A stretch of 64,000 nt of DNA from Xanthobacteraceae bacterium (GCA_031291475.1 JARLIY010000066.1:1-64000); one strand, 5' to 3'; shown: positions 36,931-47,288, counted from the first letter of the stretch. Notes: a model not told the origin generated them from the letters alone. Program-made: numbers and translations.

Positions 36931-36990
36931 AAAATGACAGCGTGATTCTCTTGCGAAAACCGGTACCTGCGTTTCGGGATCATGCTCGAA
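36931..36990. repeat. Intergenic repeat of the GAGCATGATCC...ACCGGTTTTC type
   Basis: On the minus strand this reads TTCGAGCATGATCCCGAAAC, a variable centre, ACCGGTTTTCGCAAGAGAAT and then CACGCTGTCAT. It resembles a short palindromic element that I know to be abundant in Bradyrhizobiaceae. A second, more degenerate copy lies at 49814. It sits between hpf and ptsN. Confidence 0.55.
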
Positions 36991-37096
36991 GGCGGCGGAC
37001 CATAGGGGAGCGTAGGCAACCGCGTCAATGGTTATCGGCGGCGTTAGTTCCGGCCCAGGTCGATCATGTCACGGGGTTGAACGGCCGGCGGAGACG

Positions 37097-37396
37097 TCAC
37101 CCGCGGTGATCCTTGAGGCGGCGATGATAGCGGCGCAGCTGCTTGGCCACCCGCAGCGCCGCCTGGTCGGCGCTCGCATAGGCGTCCTGCGCCATCCCCT
37201 CGGCTTCCAGCGTCACTTTCGAATCGAGGTGCACGGCGCATTCGGTGCGAAAGCCGGAGCCGTCGCGCTCAACCGTGACATGCCCGGAATATCCGCCGTC
37301 GAAATATTTGTTCAAGATTTCGCTGATCCGCGTGTTGATGCGCTCGCGCAGCGCCTCGCCGACGTCGAGATTCTTCCCGGAAACGCGAAATGACAT
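37097..37396 (-). CDS. hpf: Ribosome hibernation promoting factor, short form
   Basis: 99 residues of the HPF/YfiA ribosome-binding domain: 'MSFRVSGKNLDVGEALRERI', 'HVTVERDGSGFRTECAVHLD', and a basic end 'AKQLRRYHRRLKDHRG'. It binds the 30S subunit and inactivates ribosomes in stationary phase. ATG at 37396 has GGAGG five bases upstream. In most alphaproteobacteria the protein at this locus is the long form with a dimerisation domain of about 55 residues. No such domain is found in any frame before ptsN, so this gene is a short form or has lost its 3' end. Confidence 0.85.
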   Translation of the reverse strand: MSFRVSGKNLDVGEALRERINTRISEILNKYFDGGYSGHVTVERDGSGFRTECAVHLDSKVTLEAEGMAQDAYASADQAALRVAKQLRRYHRRLKDHRG

Positions 37397-37503
37397 GGCA
37401 GCCTCCGCGAAATTTCCAGCCATTCTTTCGAGCTAGGTATCGGCGGACGCGGCGTCAATGCGGGCGGATACCGACCGTTCTCCGCCCCGCCCGGCAAGAT
37501 GGA

Positions 37504-39027
37504 TCAGGTCAGTGCCGCCGCCTGCTTCTCCCGTCGCCGCTGCACCGAGGAGGGAATGCGCATGGCCTCGCGGTATTTCGCGACCGTGCGGCGCGCGATG
37601 TCGATGCCGGCTTCGCGCAGCTTGTCGACGATGGTGTCGTCGGACAATACGCCGGTGGCGGTCTCGGCATCGATCAGCTGCTTGATGCGATGACGCACGG
37701 CTTCCGCGGAATGCGCCTCGCCGCCGCCGGACGCGGCGATCGCCGACGTGAAGAAATATTTGAGTTCGAAAATGCCGCGGCTGGTCGCCATGTATTTGTT
37801 GGCGGTGACGCGCGAGACGGTCGACTCGTGCATGCTGATGGCTTCGGCGACGGTCTTGAGATTGAGCGGGCGCAGATGCTCGACGCCGTGGGCGAAGAAG
37901 CCATCCTGCTGGCGCACGATCTCGTTGGCGACTTTGAGAATGGTGCGCGCGCGCTGGTCGAGCGCGCGCACCAGCCAAGTCGCGCTTTGCAGGCATTCGG
38001 CAAGATACGACTTCTCGGCGTCGCGCCGCACCGTGGCCGAGACCTCGGCGTAATAGGTCTGATTGACCAATACCTTGGGCAAGGTGTCGGAATTGAGCTC
38101 GACAATCCAGCCGCCGTCCGGCCCCGGCCGCACGAAAACATCTGGCACGATAGGCTGCACGACCGCCGAGCCGAAAGCCAGCCCGGGCTTGGGGTTGAGG
38201 TGGCGGATTTCCCCGATCATGTCGGCGAGATCCTCCTCGCCGACGCCGCAGATTTTCTTCAATCCCCCGAAATCGCGCTTGGCTAGAAGATCGAGCCGCG
38301 AAATCAAGCCCTGCATCGCCGGATCGAAGCGGTCGCGCTCCTTGAGCTGTAGCGTCAGGCATTCGGCGAGATCGCGGGCGCAAATTCCGGGCGGATCGAA
38401 GGTCTGCAGGATACCGAGCACCGCTTCGACTTCCTTGACGCTAGTGCCGAGCCGTTCCGCGACCGCGGCCAGATCGCCGCCGAGATATCCGGCCTCGTCG
38501 ACGAGATCGATCAGATATCGGCCGATCATCCGCCGCGCCGGGTTGGAGATGGCAAGTGTCAGCTGTTCGCGCAGCCAGTCGGCCAGCGTGGTCTCGGCGG
38601 GAACGAACGATTCAAGATTGTAGTCGCCGTCATCGCGGCCGCCGGAGCCGACGCTCGCCCATTCCGAATAGGCCGTCGGGCCCTTGGTGGCACGCGCGGG
38701 CGCCACTTCGACATGATCGGGGAAACTGTCCTCGACGCGGGTGTCGAGCGAGTCCTCGGCGGCGTTGGCGCTGGGCGCGCTCTCGGCAGCGCTCCAGGTC
38801 TCGCCGTCCACGGCCGGCTGGTCGGGGGCTGGCGTGCCGTCCGTCTGGGCCGGCGGCGGCTCCTCTTCCGCGCCGCGGTCGAGCAGCGGATTTTGCTCGA
38901 GCTCGGCTTCCACATACGCGACCAGATCGAGATTCGACAGCTGCAAAAGCTTGATCGCCTGCATCAATTGCGGCGTCATCACCAGCGCTTGGCTCTGGCG
39001 GATTTGCAGTCTTTGCGACAGCGCCAT
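37504..39027 (-). CDS. rpoN: RNA polymerase sigma-54 factor
   Basis: 507 residues. The N-terminal activator-interacting region is 'RLQIRQSQALVMTPQLMQAI' with 'LLQLSNLDLVAYVEAELEQN'. An acidic, Pro-rich linker of about 100 residues precedes the core-binding region and the DNA-binding part, which has 'HESTVSRVTANKYM'. The RpoN box is 'ARRTVAKYREAMRIPSS'. It directs transcription of nitrogen and other stress-related genes with bEBP activators. ATG at 39027 begins the canonical N-terminus. Lies between lptB and hpf as usual for Rhizobiales. Confidence 0.96.
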   Translation of the reverse strand: MALSQRLQIRQSQALVMTPQLMQAIKLLQLSNLDLVAYVEAELEQNPLLDRGAEEEPPPAQTDGTPAPDQPAVDGETWSAAESAPSANAAEDSLDTRVEDSFPDHVEVAPARATKGPTAYSEWASVGSGGRDDGDYNLESFVPAETTLADWLREQLTLAISNPARRMIGRYLIDLVDEAGYLGGDLAAVAERLGTSVKEVEAVLGILQTFDPPGICARDLAECLTLQLKERDRFDPAMQGLISRLDLLAKRDFGGLKKICGVGEEDLADMIGEIRHLNPKPGLAFGSAVVQPIVPDVFVRPGPDGGWIVELNSDTLPKVLVNQTYYAEVSATVRRDAEKSYLAECLQSATWLVRALDQRARTILKVANEIVRQQDGFFAHGVEHLRPLNLKTVAEAISMHESTVSRVTANKYMATSRGIFELKYFFTSAIAASGGGEAHSAEAVRHRIKQLIDAETATGVLSDDTIVDKLREAGIDIARRTVAKYREAMRIPSSVQRRREKQAAALT

Positions 39028-39122
39028 GAACGAGTTTGCCCGGAACTGGTCCAATTCTTGCTTGTAAGTGTTTGTACACCAGTTCAGCGGCCCTGTCGTC
39101 AATCGATTTCGGCGGCGAGGGT

Positions 39123-40112
<990 letters not shown>

Positions 40113-40210
40113 GCCAGCCTCGGAAGGTTCCGACCGAATCGCCGGCGGGTTTCCCCGCTTTGCGGCGGGACTTTATCCGATTTTCCGGGCCAAAACTGCG
40201 GCCCCCACGC

Positions 40211-40888
40211 TTAATTCGGCCGGTTCGGCCCGACCGAAAGGAAGTTCGACGGGCCGCCATTGGCGCCCTTGCCCGGCTGAATGAGCGCACGGACGCGATT
40301 CTGGCTGGCCGCGCCCGATTCGATGTGGGCGTTGCCGGTGGTGGTGTCGACCACGACCCGGTCGCCGTGCAGCACGTTCTTGCCTTGGCTGACGACGACG
40401 TTCCCGGTCAGCGTGATCGTCTTTTTCTTCAGATCATAGACGCCGAGATCGCCGCTTGCGTTCTGGTCCTTGGAGATGACGGTAACGCCGCCGCGCGCTT
40501 CGATCCGGCGGATGTCGTGGGCGCCCTGCGGAACGACCGTTCCCGGCGGAACGTTTGTGCCCGGCGCGGCGCCCACCGCGGGTGCGGTGGCGGCGACCGC
40601 CGGGCCGGGGCCGGAACCGTGCTCGGCGCCATAGAACACGACGAGGGATTGGCATTTTATCGTCGTGTCGCCCTGTACGACCTGCACGTCGCCGGAAAAT
40701 GTCGCCATCTTGTTCTTGTCGTGCACTTCGAGCGTCGCGGCCTCGATCTGAATCGGCTGATCCTGATTCTGCTCCTGTATCGAGCCCGGTCCCTGCCCGT
40801 TCGCGGCAGCGCGCGGCGTCTGCGCCGCCGCAATTGACGGCGCCGCCAGCGCCAACATCACAGCCAGGAGGTGAAGCCGCTGCGTCAT
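40211..40888 (-). CDS. lptA: Periplasmic LPS-transport protein LptA
   Basis: 225 residues. Signal peptide 'MTQRLHLLAVMLALAAPSIAAA'. An OstA/LptA beta-jellyroll repeat follows: 'IQIEAATLEVHDKNKMATFSGDV', 'GDTTIKCQSLVVFY' and 'LTGNVVVSQGKNVLHGDRVVVD'. It bridges the periplasm, handing LPS from LptC to LptD. A Pro/Ala insertion of about 40 residues interrupts the repeats around position 95. Its start overlaps the lptC stop (ATGA), indicating coupling. Confidence 0.93.
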   Translation of the reverse strand: MTQRLHLLAVMLALAAPSIAAAQTPRAAANGQGPGSIQEQNQDQPIQIEAATLEVHDKNKMATFSGDVQVVQGDTTIKCQSLVVFYGAEHGSGPGPAVAATAPAVGAAPGTNVPPGTVVPQGAHDIRRIEARGGVTVISKDQNASGDLGVYDLKKKTITLTGNVVVSQGKNVLHGDRVVVDTTTGNAHIESGAASQNRVRALIQPGKGANGGPSNFLSVGPNRPN

Positions 40889-41685
40889 CGGTCGCCTGCC
40901 TGGGTGGGAATCTGATCGGGCTGCACGGTCATCGCCACGCCGCCGCCAAAGCGGATCACCTCGCCGCTGTTGAGCACTTCCAGCCGCTTGGCGTTGATCA
41001 CGCCATTGACCAGTTTCACCCAAACCGGCTTTTCCGACAGCACGGTCCCCTTATGCACGTCGATCGCCGCCTCGCTCAGCCGCGCCTCATAGCCGGTCGT
41101 GGAGACGAGACGGATATTATCGTGAAGGATGAGCATTTCGCTCTTCATGTCGTAGTCCCCGGTGTTGGCGGAGATGTTGACGATGCTCTTGTCCTCCATC
41201 TCGATCTTCGCCTGAATCTGATGCAGCTTCATAAAATCGAGCTTGGTGATGTCCTGATCCGCCGACTTCGCGGTGAACTCATAGGGACGGGAATCGAGGG
41301 TGAAGCCGGTGAGGCGCGGTTGCTGCATGGTGACCTTGGTGCCGTTGATCACCAGCTTGCCGAGCTCCCCGGGCAGCCGAAGCCCGCCGACCGTCGGCAC
41401 GTAATTCGCCGCCACCACGATGATCAAAGCGGCCACAATGGCGACCGGCACGCCAAGTCGAAGCCAGCGAACGTGCCGGCTGTGCCGCAGCGCGGCACGA
41501 TAGATTTGCTCGGCATCGCCGCGCGCGGTCGCCGAAAATCCGCCTCGTCTCGCGCTGTCGGCAGGATAAACGCTGGTCAGCTTTTGCCCCTTCGGACGTT
41601 GCCCCGATTCGCCGCGCGGAGCCGTTGTACCGGTTCCGCTTGGGAATTGTCGCCTGCGAATGTGGCCTACACCGGGCAGGAACAT
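40885..41685 (-). CDS. lptC: LPS export protein LptC
   Basis: Single-pass inner-membrane protein: the helix 'LGVPVAIVAALIIVVAANYV' lies around residues 77-96, then a periplasmic jellyroll with 'RPYEFTAKSADQDITKLDFM' and 'KSEMLILHDNIRLVSTTGY'. It links the LptBFG complex to LptA. The only ATG in frame is at 41685, which gives a long N-terminal tail. A rarer start further in is possible, so the N-terminus is uncertain. Overlaps lptA by four bases. Confidence 0.88.
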   Translation of the reverse strand: MFLPGVGHIRRRQFPSGTGTTAPRGESGQRPKGQKLTSVYPADSARRGGFSATARGDAEQIYRAALRHSRHVRWLRLGVPVAIVAALIIVVAANYVPTVGGLRLPGELGKLVINGTKVTMQQPRLTGFTLDSRPYEFTAKSADQDITKLDFMKLHQIQAKIEMEDKSIVNISANTGDYDMKSEMLILHDNIRLVSTTGYEARLSEAAIDVHKGTVLSEKPVWVKLVNGVINAKRLEVLNSGEVIRFGGGVAMTVQPDQIPTQAGDR

Positions 41686-41736
41686 CCACGAATTCAGCGT
41701 GCCAATGAGCCGCGGCGAAGCGGTCCCGGACGCCGC

Positions 41737-42351
41737 TCAGGAATGGGCGAAAATATCCTGGTCGGCAAAGCCTGCGAGATCGAGCCGCACCCGGTCGGGC
41801 AGGAACCGGAAACAGGCCGCGGCCAAGCCCTCGCGGCCCTCGCGCGCGAGCATGGCGTCGAGCCGCTCCTTGAGCGCGTGCAGGTACAACACGTCGGCGG
41901 CGGCGTAGGATATCTGCGCATCGCTCAATTCCGGCGCGCCCCAATCGGATAATTGCTGCTGCTTGGAAAGGTCGTGTCCCAGCACTTCCTTCACCAGATC
42001 CTTCAGCCCGTGCTTGTCGGTATAGGTGCGTGCCAAGCGCGAGGCGATTTTGGTGCAATAGACCGGCGCCGGCATCACGCCGAAGGCCTTGGTAAGCATG
42101 CCGAGATCGAACCGCGCGAAGTGAAAAATCTTGAGCAGGCGTCCATCGGTGAGGAGCCGCTTCAAATTCGGAGCGTCGGCGCCGTGTGCCGGAATCTGCA
42201 CCACGTCTGCGGAGCCGTCGCCGGGCGAAAGCTGAACGAGGCAAAGCCGGTCGCGACCAAGAGAGAGCCCCATGGTCTCGGTGTCGATAGCGATCGCGCC
42301 GGTGTAGCGTGAAAGGTCCGGCAGATCGCCGCGATGCAGGCGGATGGTCAT
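41737..42351 (-). CDS. rnd: Ribonuclease D-like 3'-5' exonuclease
   Basis: 204 residues, only the DEDDy exonuclease domain without the HRDC domains of E. coli RNase D (375 residues). Exo I is 'AIDTETMGLSLGRDRL', Exo II 'KIFHFARFDLGML' and Exo III 'QISYAAADVLYL' with the catalytic Tyr. Short RNase D proteins in this position upstream of lptC are usual in Rhizobiales. Probably acts in 3' trimming of stable RNAs. Gap to lptC is 51 bases. Confidence 0.9.
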   Translation of the reverse strand: MTIRLHRGDLPDLSRYTGAIAIDTETMGLSLGRDRLCLVQLSPGDGSADVVQIPAHGADAPNLKRLLTDGRLLKIFHFARFDLGMLTKAFGVMPAPVYCTKIASRLARTYTDKHGLKDLVKEVLGHDLSKQQQLSDWGAPELSDAQISYAAADVLYLHALKERLDAMLAREGREGLAAACFRFLPDRVRLDLAGFADQDIFAHS

Positions 42352-42460
42352 AAGGCGACGCTGCGGCTGGCTCGGTGTGGCGCCGACGACATAGCGGTCG
42401 TCAGCGTGGTCTCCTGATTAACGCAACCGATATGGCGCGTCAAAATCGGCCGCCCCGCCG

Positions 42461-42490
42461 AAATCGTCCAAAATCGTGCAAAATCGTCAA
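42461..42490. repeat. Three 10-bp tandem repeats upstream of the TonB-receptor gene
   Basis: AAATCGTCCA, AAATCGTGCA and AAATCGTCAA lie head to tail, and a fourth partial copy (AAATCGGC) starts at 42443. The 10-bp period is close to one helical turn, so every copy faces the same side of the DNA. The array is 60-90 bases before the receptor start. A regulator-binding array is a reasonable inference; replication iterons are not, since nothing else suggests an origin. Confidence 0.6.
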
Positions 42491-42551
42491 AGACCGTACG
42501 CGCCGATCATGGCACAATTTTCCTTGTCCTGGTCGGGGGGACGGGTCGCCC

Positions 42552-45023
42552 ATGCGGGGGGCTGTGAGCGTTGGTTGCGTCAGTGGATCTGCGGTTTGGG
42601 CGGCATTTTGCACCCGGCTCGCGCTGGCCTTGATCGCTGCCGCGATGGCGGCTTGCCCCGCGCTCGCGCAACAGACCACGAGCCCGGGCTCGAACTCCAA
42701 CGCCGTGCCGCTTCCCGAAATCCGCGTCATCGGCACGACGCCGGTGCCGCCGCCCCGCCCGGCGGCAGCGCCGGCCGCCCCGACCGGCGCCGATACCGCC
42801 GCCCGGCCCGCCGAACCCGGCGCGATCGATCGCGACAAGGTGCCGGCCAATGTGCAAACGCTCTCGGCGCCCGACTTCGATCGCGCCACGGCGCCTGATC
42901 TGCTCGACGCTTTGGCGCGCAGCCTGCCCGGCGTGGCGCTCGGCGATCAGACCGGAAACCAATTCCAGCTCGACCTCAATTACCGCGGCTTCATTGCGTC
43001 GCCGGTGATCGGAACGCCGCAAGGTCTCGCCGTCTATCAGAACGGCGTGCGCATCAACGAAGTGTTCGGTGACATCGTCAACTGGGACTTCATCCCGGAG
43101 AATGCCATCAGCCGGATGACGCTCGTTCCCAGCAACCCCGTCTACGGTCTCAACGCCATCGGCGGCGCGCTGTCGTTCGAAATGAAAAACGGCTTTACCT
43201 ATCACGGCGTCGAAAGCGACGCGACCGGCGGTTCCTTCGGGCGCGCCGGCGCTTCGATACAGGCCGGCGGCCAGGTTGGAAACATTTCCGGCTATATCAC
43301 CGCCGACGCCATCGACGACGCCGGCTGGCGCCAGGATTCACTCTCGCAGGTGCGCCGGCTTTACGCCGACCTCGGCGCGCGCGCCGACCAGACCGAATTC
43401 CATATCACCTTCACCGGCGCCGCCAACAATTTCGGCGCCGCTGCTGCGACGCCCGTGCAGATGCTCGCGCAGAACTGGGCGAGCGTCTACACGCTGCCGC
43501 AAACCACCGACAACCAGCTCGCCTTCCTCACCGCCAGCGCGAGCTGGAAGCCGACCGATACGTGGACGTATCAGGCCAATGCCTATTTTCGTTCGTTCCG
43601 GCAGAGCCACGTCGACGGCAATGGCACCGACGCGCAGAATACCGGCTGCCCGGACCCGGTCCTTCTCTGCTTTCCCAATCTCGACGGCAGTTTGCACAAT
43701 CTCATCACCACCACCGGAGCGACGGTACCGAACGCCGGCGCGCTCGGCGCCCCGGCGGTTTTGGGCGAGATCGACCGCACCTGGACGGCGACCAACTCAT
43801 TCGGCGGCTCGGCGCAGGCGGCGTCCTCGGAAAAATTATTCGGCCACGACAACAATTTCACGGCCGGGTTCAGCGTCGATCGCGGGCTTGTGCAATTTTC
43901 AACGACGAGCGAGCTGGGAACGATCAACCCGAACCAGTTTCCGTTTGTCGTCGGCAGCGGTCTCTTTATCGATCAGCCTTCCGGCGACGTGGCGCCGGTC
44001 GGTTTGGGCGCCGAGACCCTCTACACCGGGCTTTACACCACCGATACGCTCTACGTGACCCCGCGGCTCTCGGTGACGGCAGGCGCTCGTTTCAACTTCG
44101 CCCAGATCGACCTGCAGGACGAATTGGGCAACGATCCCGGGCTCAACGGCAATCACAGTTACGCGCGCTTGAACCCGACCATCGGCGCGACCTACAAGCT
44201 CACACCCAACGTCACCGTGTATGGCGGCTATGCGGAAGCGAACCGCGCGCCGACCCCGCTGGAACTCGGCTGCTCTGATCCGCTGCGACCCTGCCTGATC
44301 GACAACGCGCTGGCCGGCGACCCCAATCTCAAACAGGTGGTGTCGCATACTTTCGAAGCGGGCTTGCGCGGGCATTTCGATGTCGCAGGCGGGATGTTGA
44401 ACTGGAGCGCCGGCGCCTATCACGCGCTCAATACCGACGACATCATCGCCGTGGCGAGCCCGATCCCCGGCCATGAATATTTTCAGAACAGCGGAAATAC
44501 GCTGCGCCAGGGAGTCGAAGCGCAAGCGTCCTATAAATGGGACCGCTGGAATGTCTACGCTAATTTCACCTATGTCGACGCCATCTTCCTCGATCCGTTG
44601 ACCCTGTCTTCGCCGTTCAATCCCCATGCCAATGCCGCCGGCAACATCTTTGTCGTTCCCGGCGATCATCTGACCGGCATTCCTGATTTCCGCTTCAAGC
44701 TCGGCGGTGAGTACCGGATCACCGACCCGTGGAAGCTCGGCGCCGACCTTAACGTCATCGGCAGCCAATATCTCGTCGGCGACGAGTCAAACCAGAACGC
44801 GAAGATGCCGGCTTATTGGTTGGTGAACCTGCATTCGTCGTATCAAATATCGAAGAACATCGAACTGTTCGCGCTGGTGAAGAACCTGTTCGACCAGCAC
44901 TATTACGTCTACGGCACGTTCTTCGACGTCACCTCATTTCCGTATTTGAATCTGACCGACCCGCACACCTTCATCCCGGGCATGCCGTTCGCCGCTTATG
45001 TGGGAATAAAGGGGACGCTTTAG
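42552..45023 (+). CDS. TonB-dependent outer-membrane receptor
   Basis: About 823 residues. A signal region ('LALALIAAAMAACPALA') precedes a TonB-box candidate 'LPEIRVIGTTP', a Pro/Ala linker, then the plug ('DLLDALARSLPGVALGDQTG', 'NAIGGALSFEMKNG') and a beta-barrel. The barrel end has 'KNIELFALVKNLFDQHYYVYGTF' and the C-terminus 'GMPFAAYVGIKGTL'. It imports a scarce ligand using TonB energy. No siderophore synthesis or ABC genes are adjacent, so the ligand is unknown. ATG at 42552 starts the signal peptide. Ten bases separate it from the convergent SDR gene. Confidence 0.9.
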   Translation: MRGAVSVGCVSGSAVWAAFCTRLALALIAAAMAACPALAQQTTSPGSNSNAVPLPEIRVIGTTPVPPPRPAAAPAAPTGADTAARPAEPGAIDRDKVPANVQTLSAPDFDRATAPDLLDALARSLPGVALGDQTGNQFQLDLNYRGFIASPVIGTPQGLAVYQNGVRINEVFGDIVNWDFIPENAISRMTLVPSNPVYGLNAIGGALSFEMKNGFTYHGVESDATGGSFGRAGASIQAGGQVGNISGYITADAIDDAGWRQDSLSQVRRLYADLGARADQTEFHITFTGAANNFGAAAATPVQMLAQNWASVYTLPQTTDNQLAFLTASASWKPTDTWTYQANAYFRSFRQSHVDGNGTDAQNTGCPDPVLLCFPNLDGSLHNLITTTGATVPNAGALGAPAVLGEIDRTWTATNSFGGSAQAASSEKLFGHDNNFTAGFSVDRGLVQFSTTSELGTINPNQFPFVVGSGLFIDQPSGDVAPVGLGAETLYTGLYTTDTLYVTPRLSVTAGARFNFAQIDLQDELGNDPGLNGNHSYARLNPTIGATYKLTPNVTVYGGYAEANRAPTPLELGCSDPLRPCLIDNALAGDPNLKQVVSHTFEAGLRGHFDVAGGMLNWSAGAYHALNTDDIIAVASPIPGHEYFQNSGNTLRQGVEAQASYKWDRWNVYANFTYVDAIFLDPLTLSSPFNPHANAAGNIFVVPGDHLTGIPDFRFKLGGEYRITDPWKLGADLNVIGSQYLVGDESNQNAKMPAYWLVNLHSSYQISKNIELFALVKNLFDQHYYVYGTFFDVTSFPYLNLTDPHTFIPGMPFAAYVGIKGTL

Positions 45024-45033
45024 TTTGGGAAAG

Positions 45034-45891
45034 CTAGCGCCGTGACCGGGCGGCGCCTGCGGATTTTTTCGAGGACAAGCCGGTCAATTCAAGGCTGAGC
45101 TTTTTCAGCTTTTGACGCGCCTTCGCGTCGTAGGCCTGCTCGGTGGCATGGGCCTCGCTCTGTCCGTTGAAATAAAGTCCGCTGCGGCCCTCCATCGCCG
45201 GCGAGATCGCGAGTTGCAGGATGGCGTCGGCGCCCTCTTCGACGGTGCTCATCGGGGTGCCGAACTCGCGCACCATCTTGGTGTCCATGAAAGTCGCCGG
45301 ATGCAAGGCGTTGACCGTTACACCCGTGCCGGCAAGCTCACGCGCCAGATCGATCGTAAACAAGATCTGCGCGAGCTTGCTCTGGCGGTAGGAGCGCATG
45401 CCGCTGTAGTCCTGCGTCAACATCACGTCCGCGAAATCGATCGCCTGTTGTCCGAGTGACGAGACGTTGACGATCCGCGCGGGTGCGCTTTTCCTGATAA
45501 GCGGCAGCAGCAGCAGATGGGTGAGCAGGAAGCCGGACAGATAATTCACGGCGAAACGCAGTTCGTAGCCATCGGCGCTGGTCTGCCGAATACCTTGCGG
45601 TCCTCCGCTGCCGATGCCGGCATTGTTGATGAGGAGATCGAGGCGTTTGGTCGTTTTCTGCACCGCCTCCGCCAGCCGCTGAACTTCGGCAAGGGCCGAC
45701 AAATCCGCTTGCAGAAACTCCGCCGCGCCGCCGGCCTTTTTGATCTCGGCGACGACCTCTGCGCCGCGCGCGCGATCCCGGCCATGCACCAAGACCCGCC
45801 AGTCGGCCGCCCCCAGTCTTGTCGCCACCATGCGACCGACACCGTCGGTTGAGCCGGTGATCAGAGCGGTTTTACGGTTCGGTTTTGCCAT
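45034..45891 (-). CDS. Short-chain dehydrogenase, retinol-dehydrogenase-like
   Basis: 285-residue SDR with cofactor loop 'ALITGSTDGVGRMVATRLG', 'LDLLINNAGIGSGG', Ser in 'NVSSLGQQ' and 'YRQSKLAQILF' (YxxxK). Length, the C-terminal 'ATEQAYDAKARQKLKKLSLE' and the position of the YxxxK resemble RDH/WW-oxidoreductase-like SDRs, which act on lipophilic alcohols or ketones. ATG 45891 is preferred over a GTG six bases earlier. Single gene on this strand. Confidence 0.87.
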   Translation of the reverse strand: MAKPNRKTALITGSTDGVGRMVATRLGAADWRVLVHGRDRARGAEVVAEIKKAGGAAEFLQADLSALAEVQRLAEAVQKTTKRLDLLINNAGIGSGGPQGIRQTSADGYELRFAVNYLSGFLLTHLLLLPLIRKSAPARIVNVSSLGQQAIDFADVMLTQDYSGMRSYRQSKLAQILFTIDLARELAGTGVTVNALHPATFMDTKMVREFGTPMSTVEEGADAILQLAISPAMEGRSGLYFNGQSEAHATEQAYDAKARQKLKKLSLELTGLSSKKSAGAARSRR

Positions 45892-45994
45892 TGGCACACC
45901 TCGCTGACGCAGGATTTAGGGTGGCATTACGGCGGAGCGTTATGCCCGCGACAAGCACGGACATAGCGAAGGCGCAGCTGATAAAATTCAAGGC

Positions 45995-46079
<85 letters not shown>

Positions 46080-46135
46080 ATCGCGGCGATTGGTACGAAA
46101 GCGGTCATCCCCTTGTCAATCGAACGTCCTCTCTT

Positions 46136-46252
46136 CGTCATTGCCGGGCTCGACCCGGCAATCCATGCTGACTTGCGGACTGCACGGGCTCGCCGCAACA
46201 CTTTTGCTTTCAGAAAGTCACCATGGATACGCGGGTCAAGCCCGCGTATGAC
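46136..46252. repeat. Intergenic palindromic repeat, second copy of the CGTCATG-type family
   Basis: The left end is CGTCATTGCCGGGCTCGACC with palindrome TTGCCGGGCTCGACCCGGCAA. The right end is a mirror-image block with TACGCGGGTCAAGCCCGCGTA followed by TGAC. The internal segment carries ATCCATG facing CATGGAT. Layout matches the element at 27239. It lies between tRNA-Leu and the gene at 46302. Confidence 0.7.
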
Positions 46253-46301
46253 AGTCAAAGGGTCTATACAGCGCGAAATCGATCCTGTATTTCCGCCGCT
46301 A

Positions 46302-47273
46302 ATGGCCTTGAAAAGCAATTTTGACACGCTGGTCACGGTGTTCGGCGGCTCGGGATTTCTCGGCCGCCATGTGGTGCGCGCGCTCGCCATCCGCCAATAC
46401 CGCATCCGCGTCGCGGTGCGCCGCCCGGAGCTCGCCGGCCATCTGAAGCCGCTCGGCGGCGTCGGGCAGATCGAAACGGTGCAGGCGAATTTGCGCTTTC
46501 CGCCGTCGGTCGAGGCGGCGGCGCGCGATGCCGACGTCGTCATCAACCTTGTCGGCATCCTGTTCGAACGCGGCCGCCAGCGCTTCGACGCGGTGCAGGC
46601 GCAAGGCGCGGAAGCAGTGGCGCGGGCTGCTGGTGCCGGCGGCGCGCGCCTCATCCACGTCTCGGCCATCGGTGCCGACGAGACCTCGACCTCGCGCTAC
46701 GCGCGCTCCAAAGCCGCGGGCGAACGGCTGGCGCTGGCGGTGCAGCCCGGCGCGATCATCATCCGTCCGTCAATCGTTTTCGGCCCCGAGGACGACTTCT
46801 TCAACCGCTTCGCCGCGCTGGCCCGCATCGCCCCGGCGCTGCCGCTGCCTGGCGGCGGCCATACGCGCTTTCAGCCGGTTTTCGCCGGCGACGTCGGCGA
46901 AGCGATCGCCAAGGCGCTCGGCGGCGAAGGAAAGCCAGGCGCAACCTACGAGCTCGGCGGACCGGACGTACGAACGTTCAAGGAACTGATGGAATTCACG
47001 CTCGCCACCATCGAGCGCCGCCGGCTGCTCGTGCCGGTGCCGTTCGCGCTGCTCAAGCTGCAAGCGGCGTTCCTGCAATTCCTGCCGAAGCCGCCGATCA
47101 CGCCCGATCAGGTCGAGCTGCTCAAAAGCGACAACGTCGTCTCCGCCGCCGCGCGCGAGCAAGGCCGCACGCTGGAAGGACTGGGCATCATCCCCAATTC
47201 CGTCGCGTCGGTAGTGCCGGATTATCTCTGGCGCTTCCGCAAGACCGGGCAGTTCCGCGGCCGCACGGTTTGA
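46302..47273 (+). CDS. NAD(P)-binding protein, NDUFA9-like extended SDR
   Basis: About 323 residues. 'DTLVTVFGGSGFLGRHVVRAL' is the Rossmann loop; 'DADVVINLVGILFERGRQRFD' and 'HVSAIGADETSTSRYARSKA' follow, as in the alphaproteobacterial NDUFA9 (complex I assembly subunit) relatives. 'TRFQPVFAGDVGEAI' and 'YELGGPDVRTFKELM' are family signatures. It may bind NAD(P)H structurally rather than catalyse. ATG at 46302 is chosen because the frame further upstream runs through a repeat element. Confidence 0.85.
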   Translation: MALKSNFDTLVTVFGGSGFLGRHVVRALAIRQYRIRVAVRRPELAGHLKPLGGVGQIETVQANLRFPPSVEAAARDADVVINLVGILFERGRQRFDAVQAQGAEAVARAAGAGGARLIHVSAIGADETSTSRYARSKAAGERLALAVQPGAIIIRPSIVFGPEDDFFNRFAALARIAPALPLPGGGHTRFQPVFAGDVGEAIAKALGGEGKPGATYELGGPDVRTFKELMEFTLATIERRRLLVPVPFALLKLQAAFLQFLPKPPITPDQVELLKSDNVVSAAAREQGRTLEGLGIIPNSVASVVPDYLWRFRKTGQFRGRTV

Positions 47274-47288
47274 GCGGCCGCGGCCGGA

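Noticed and set aside
42461-42490. Short repeats considered as a CRISPR array or replication iterons
   Set aside because: Units are 10 bp with no spacers, and there are no cas, rep or dnaA-like signals.
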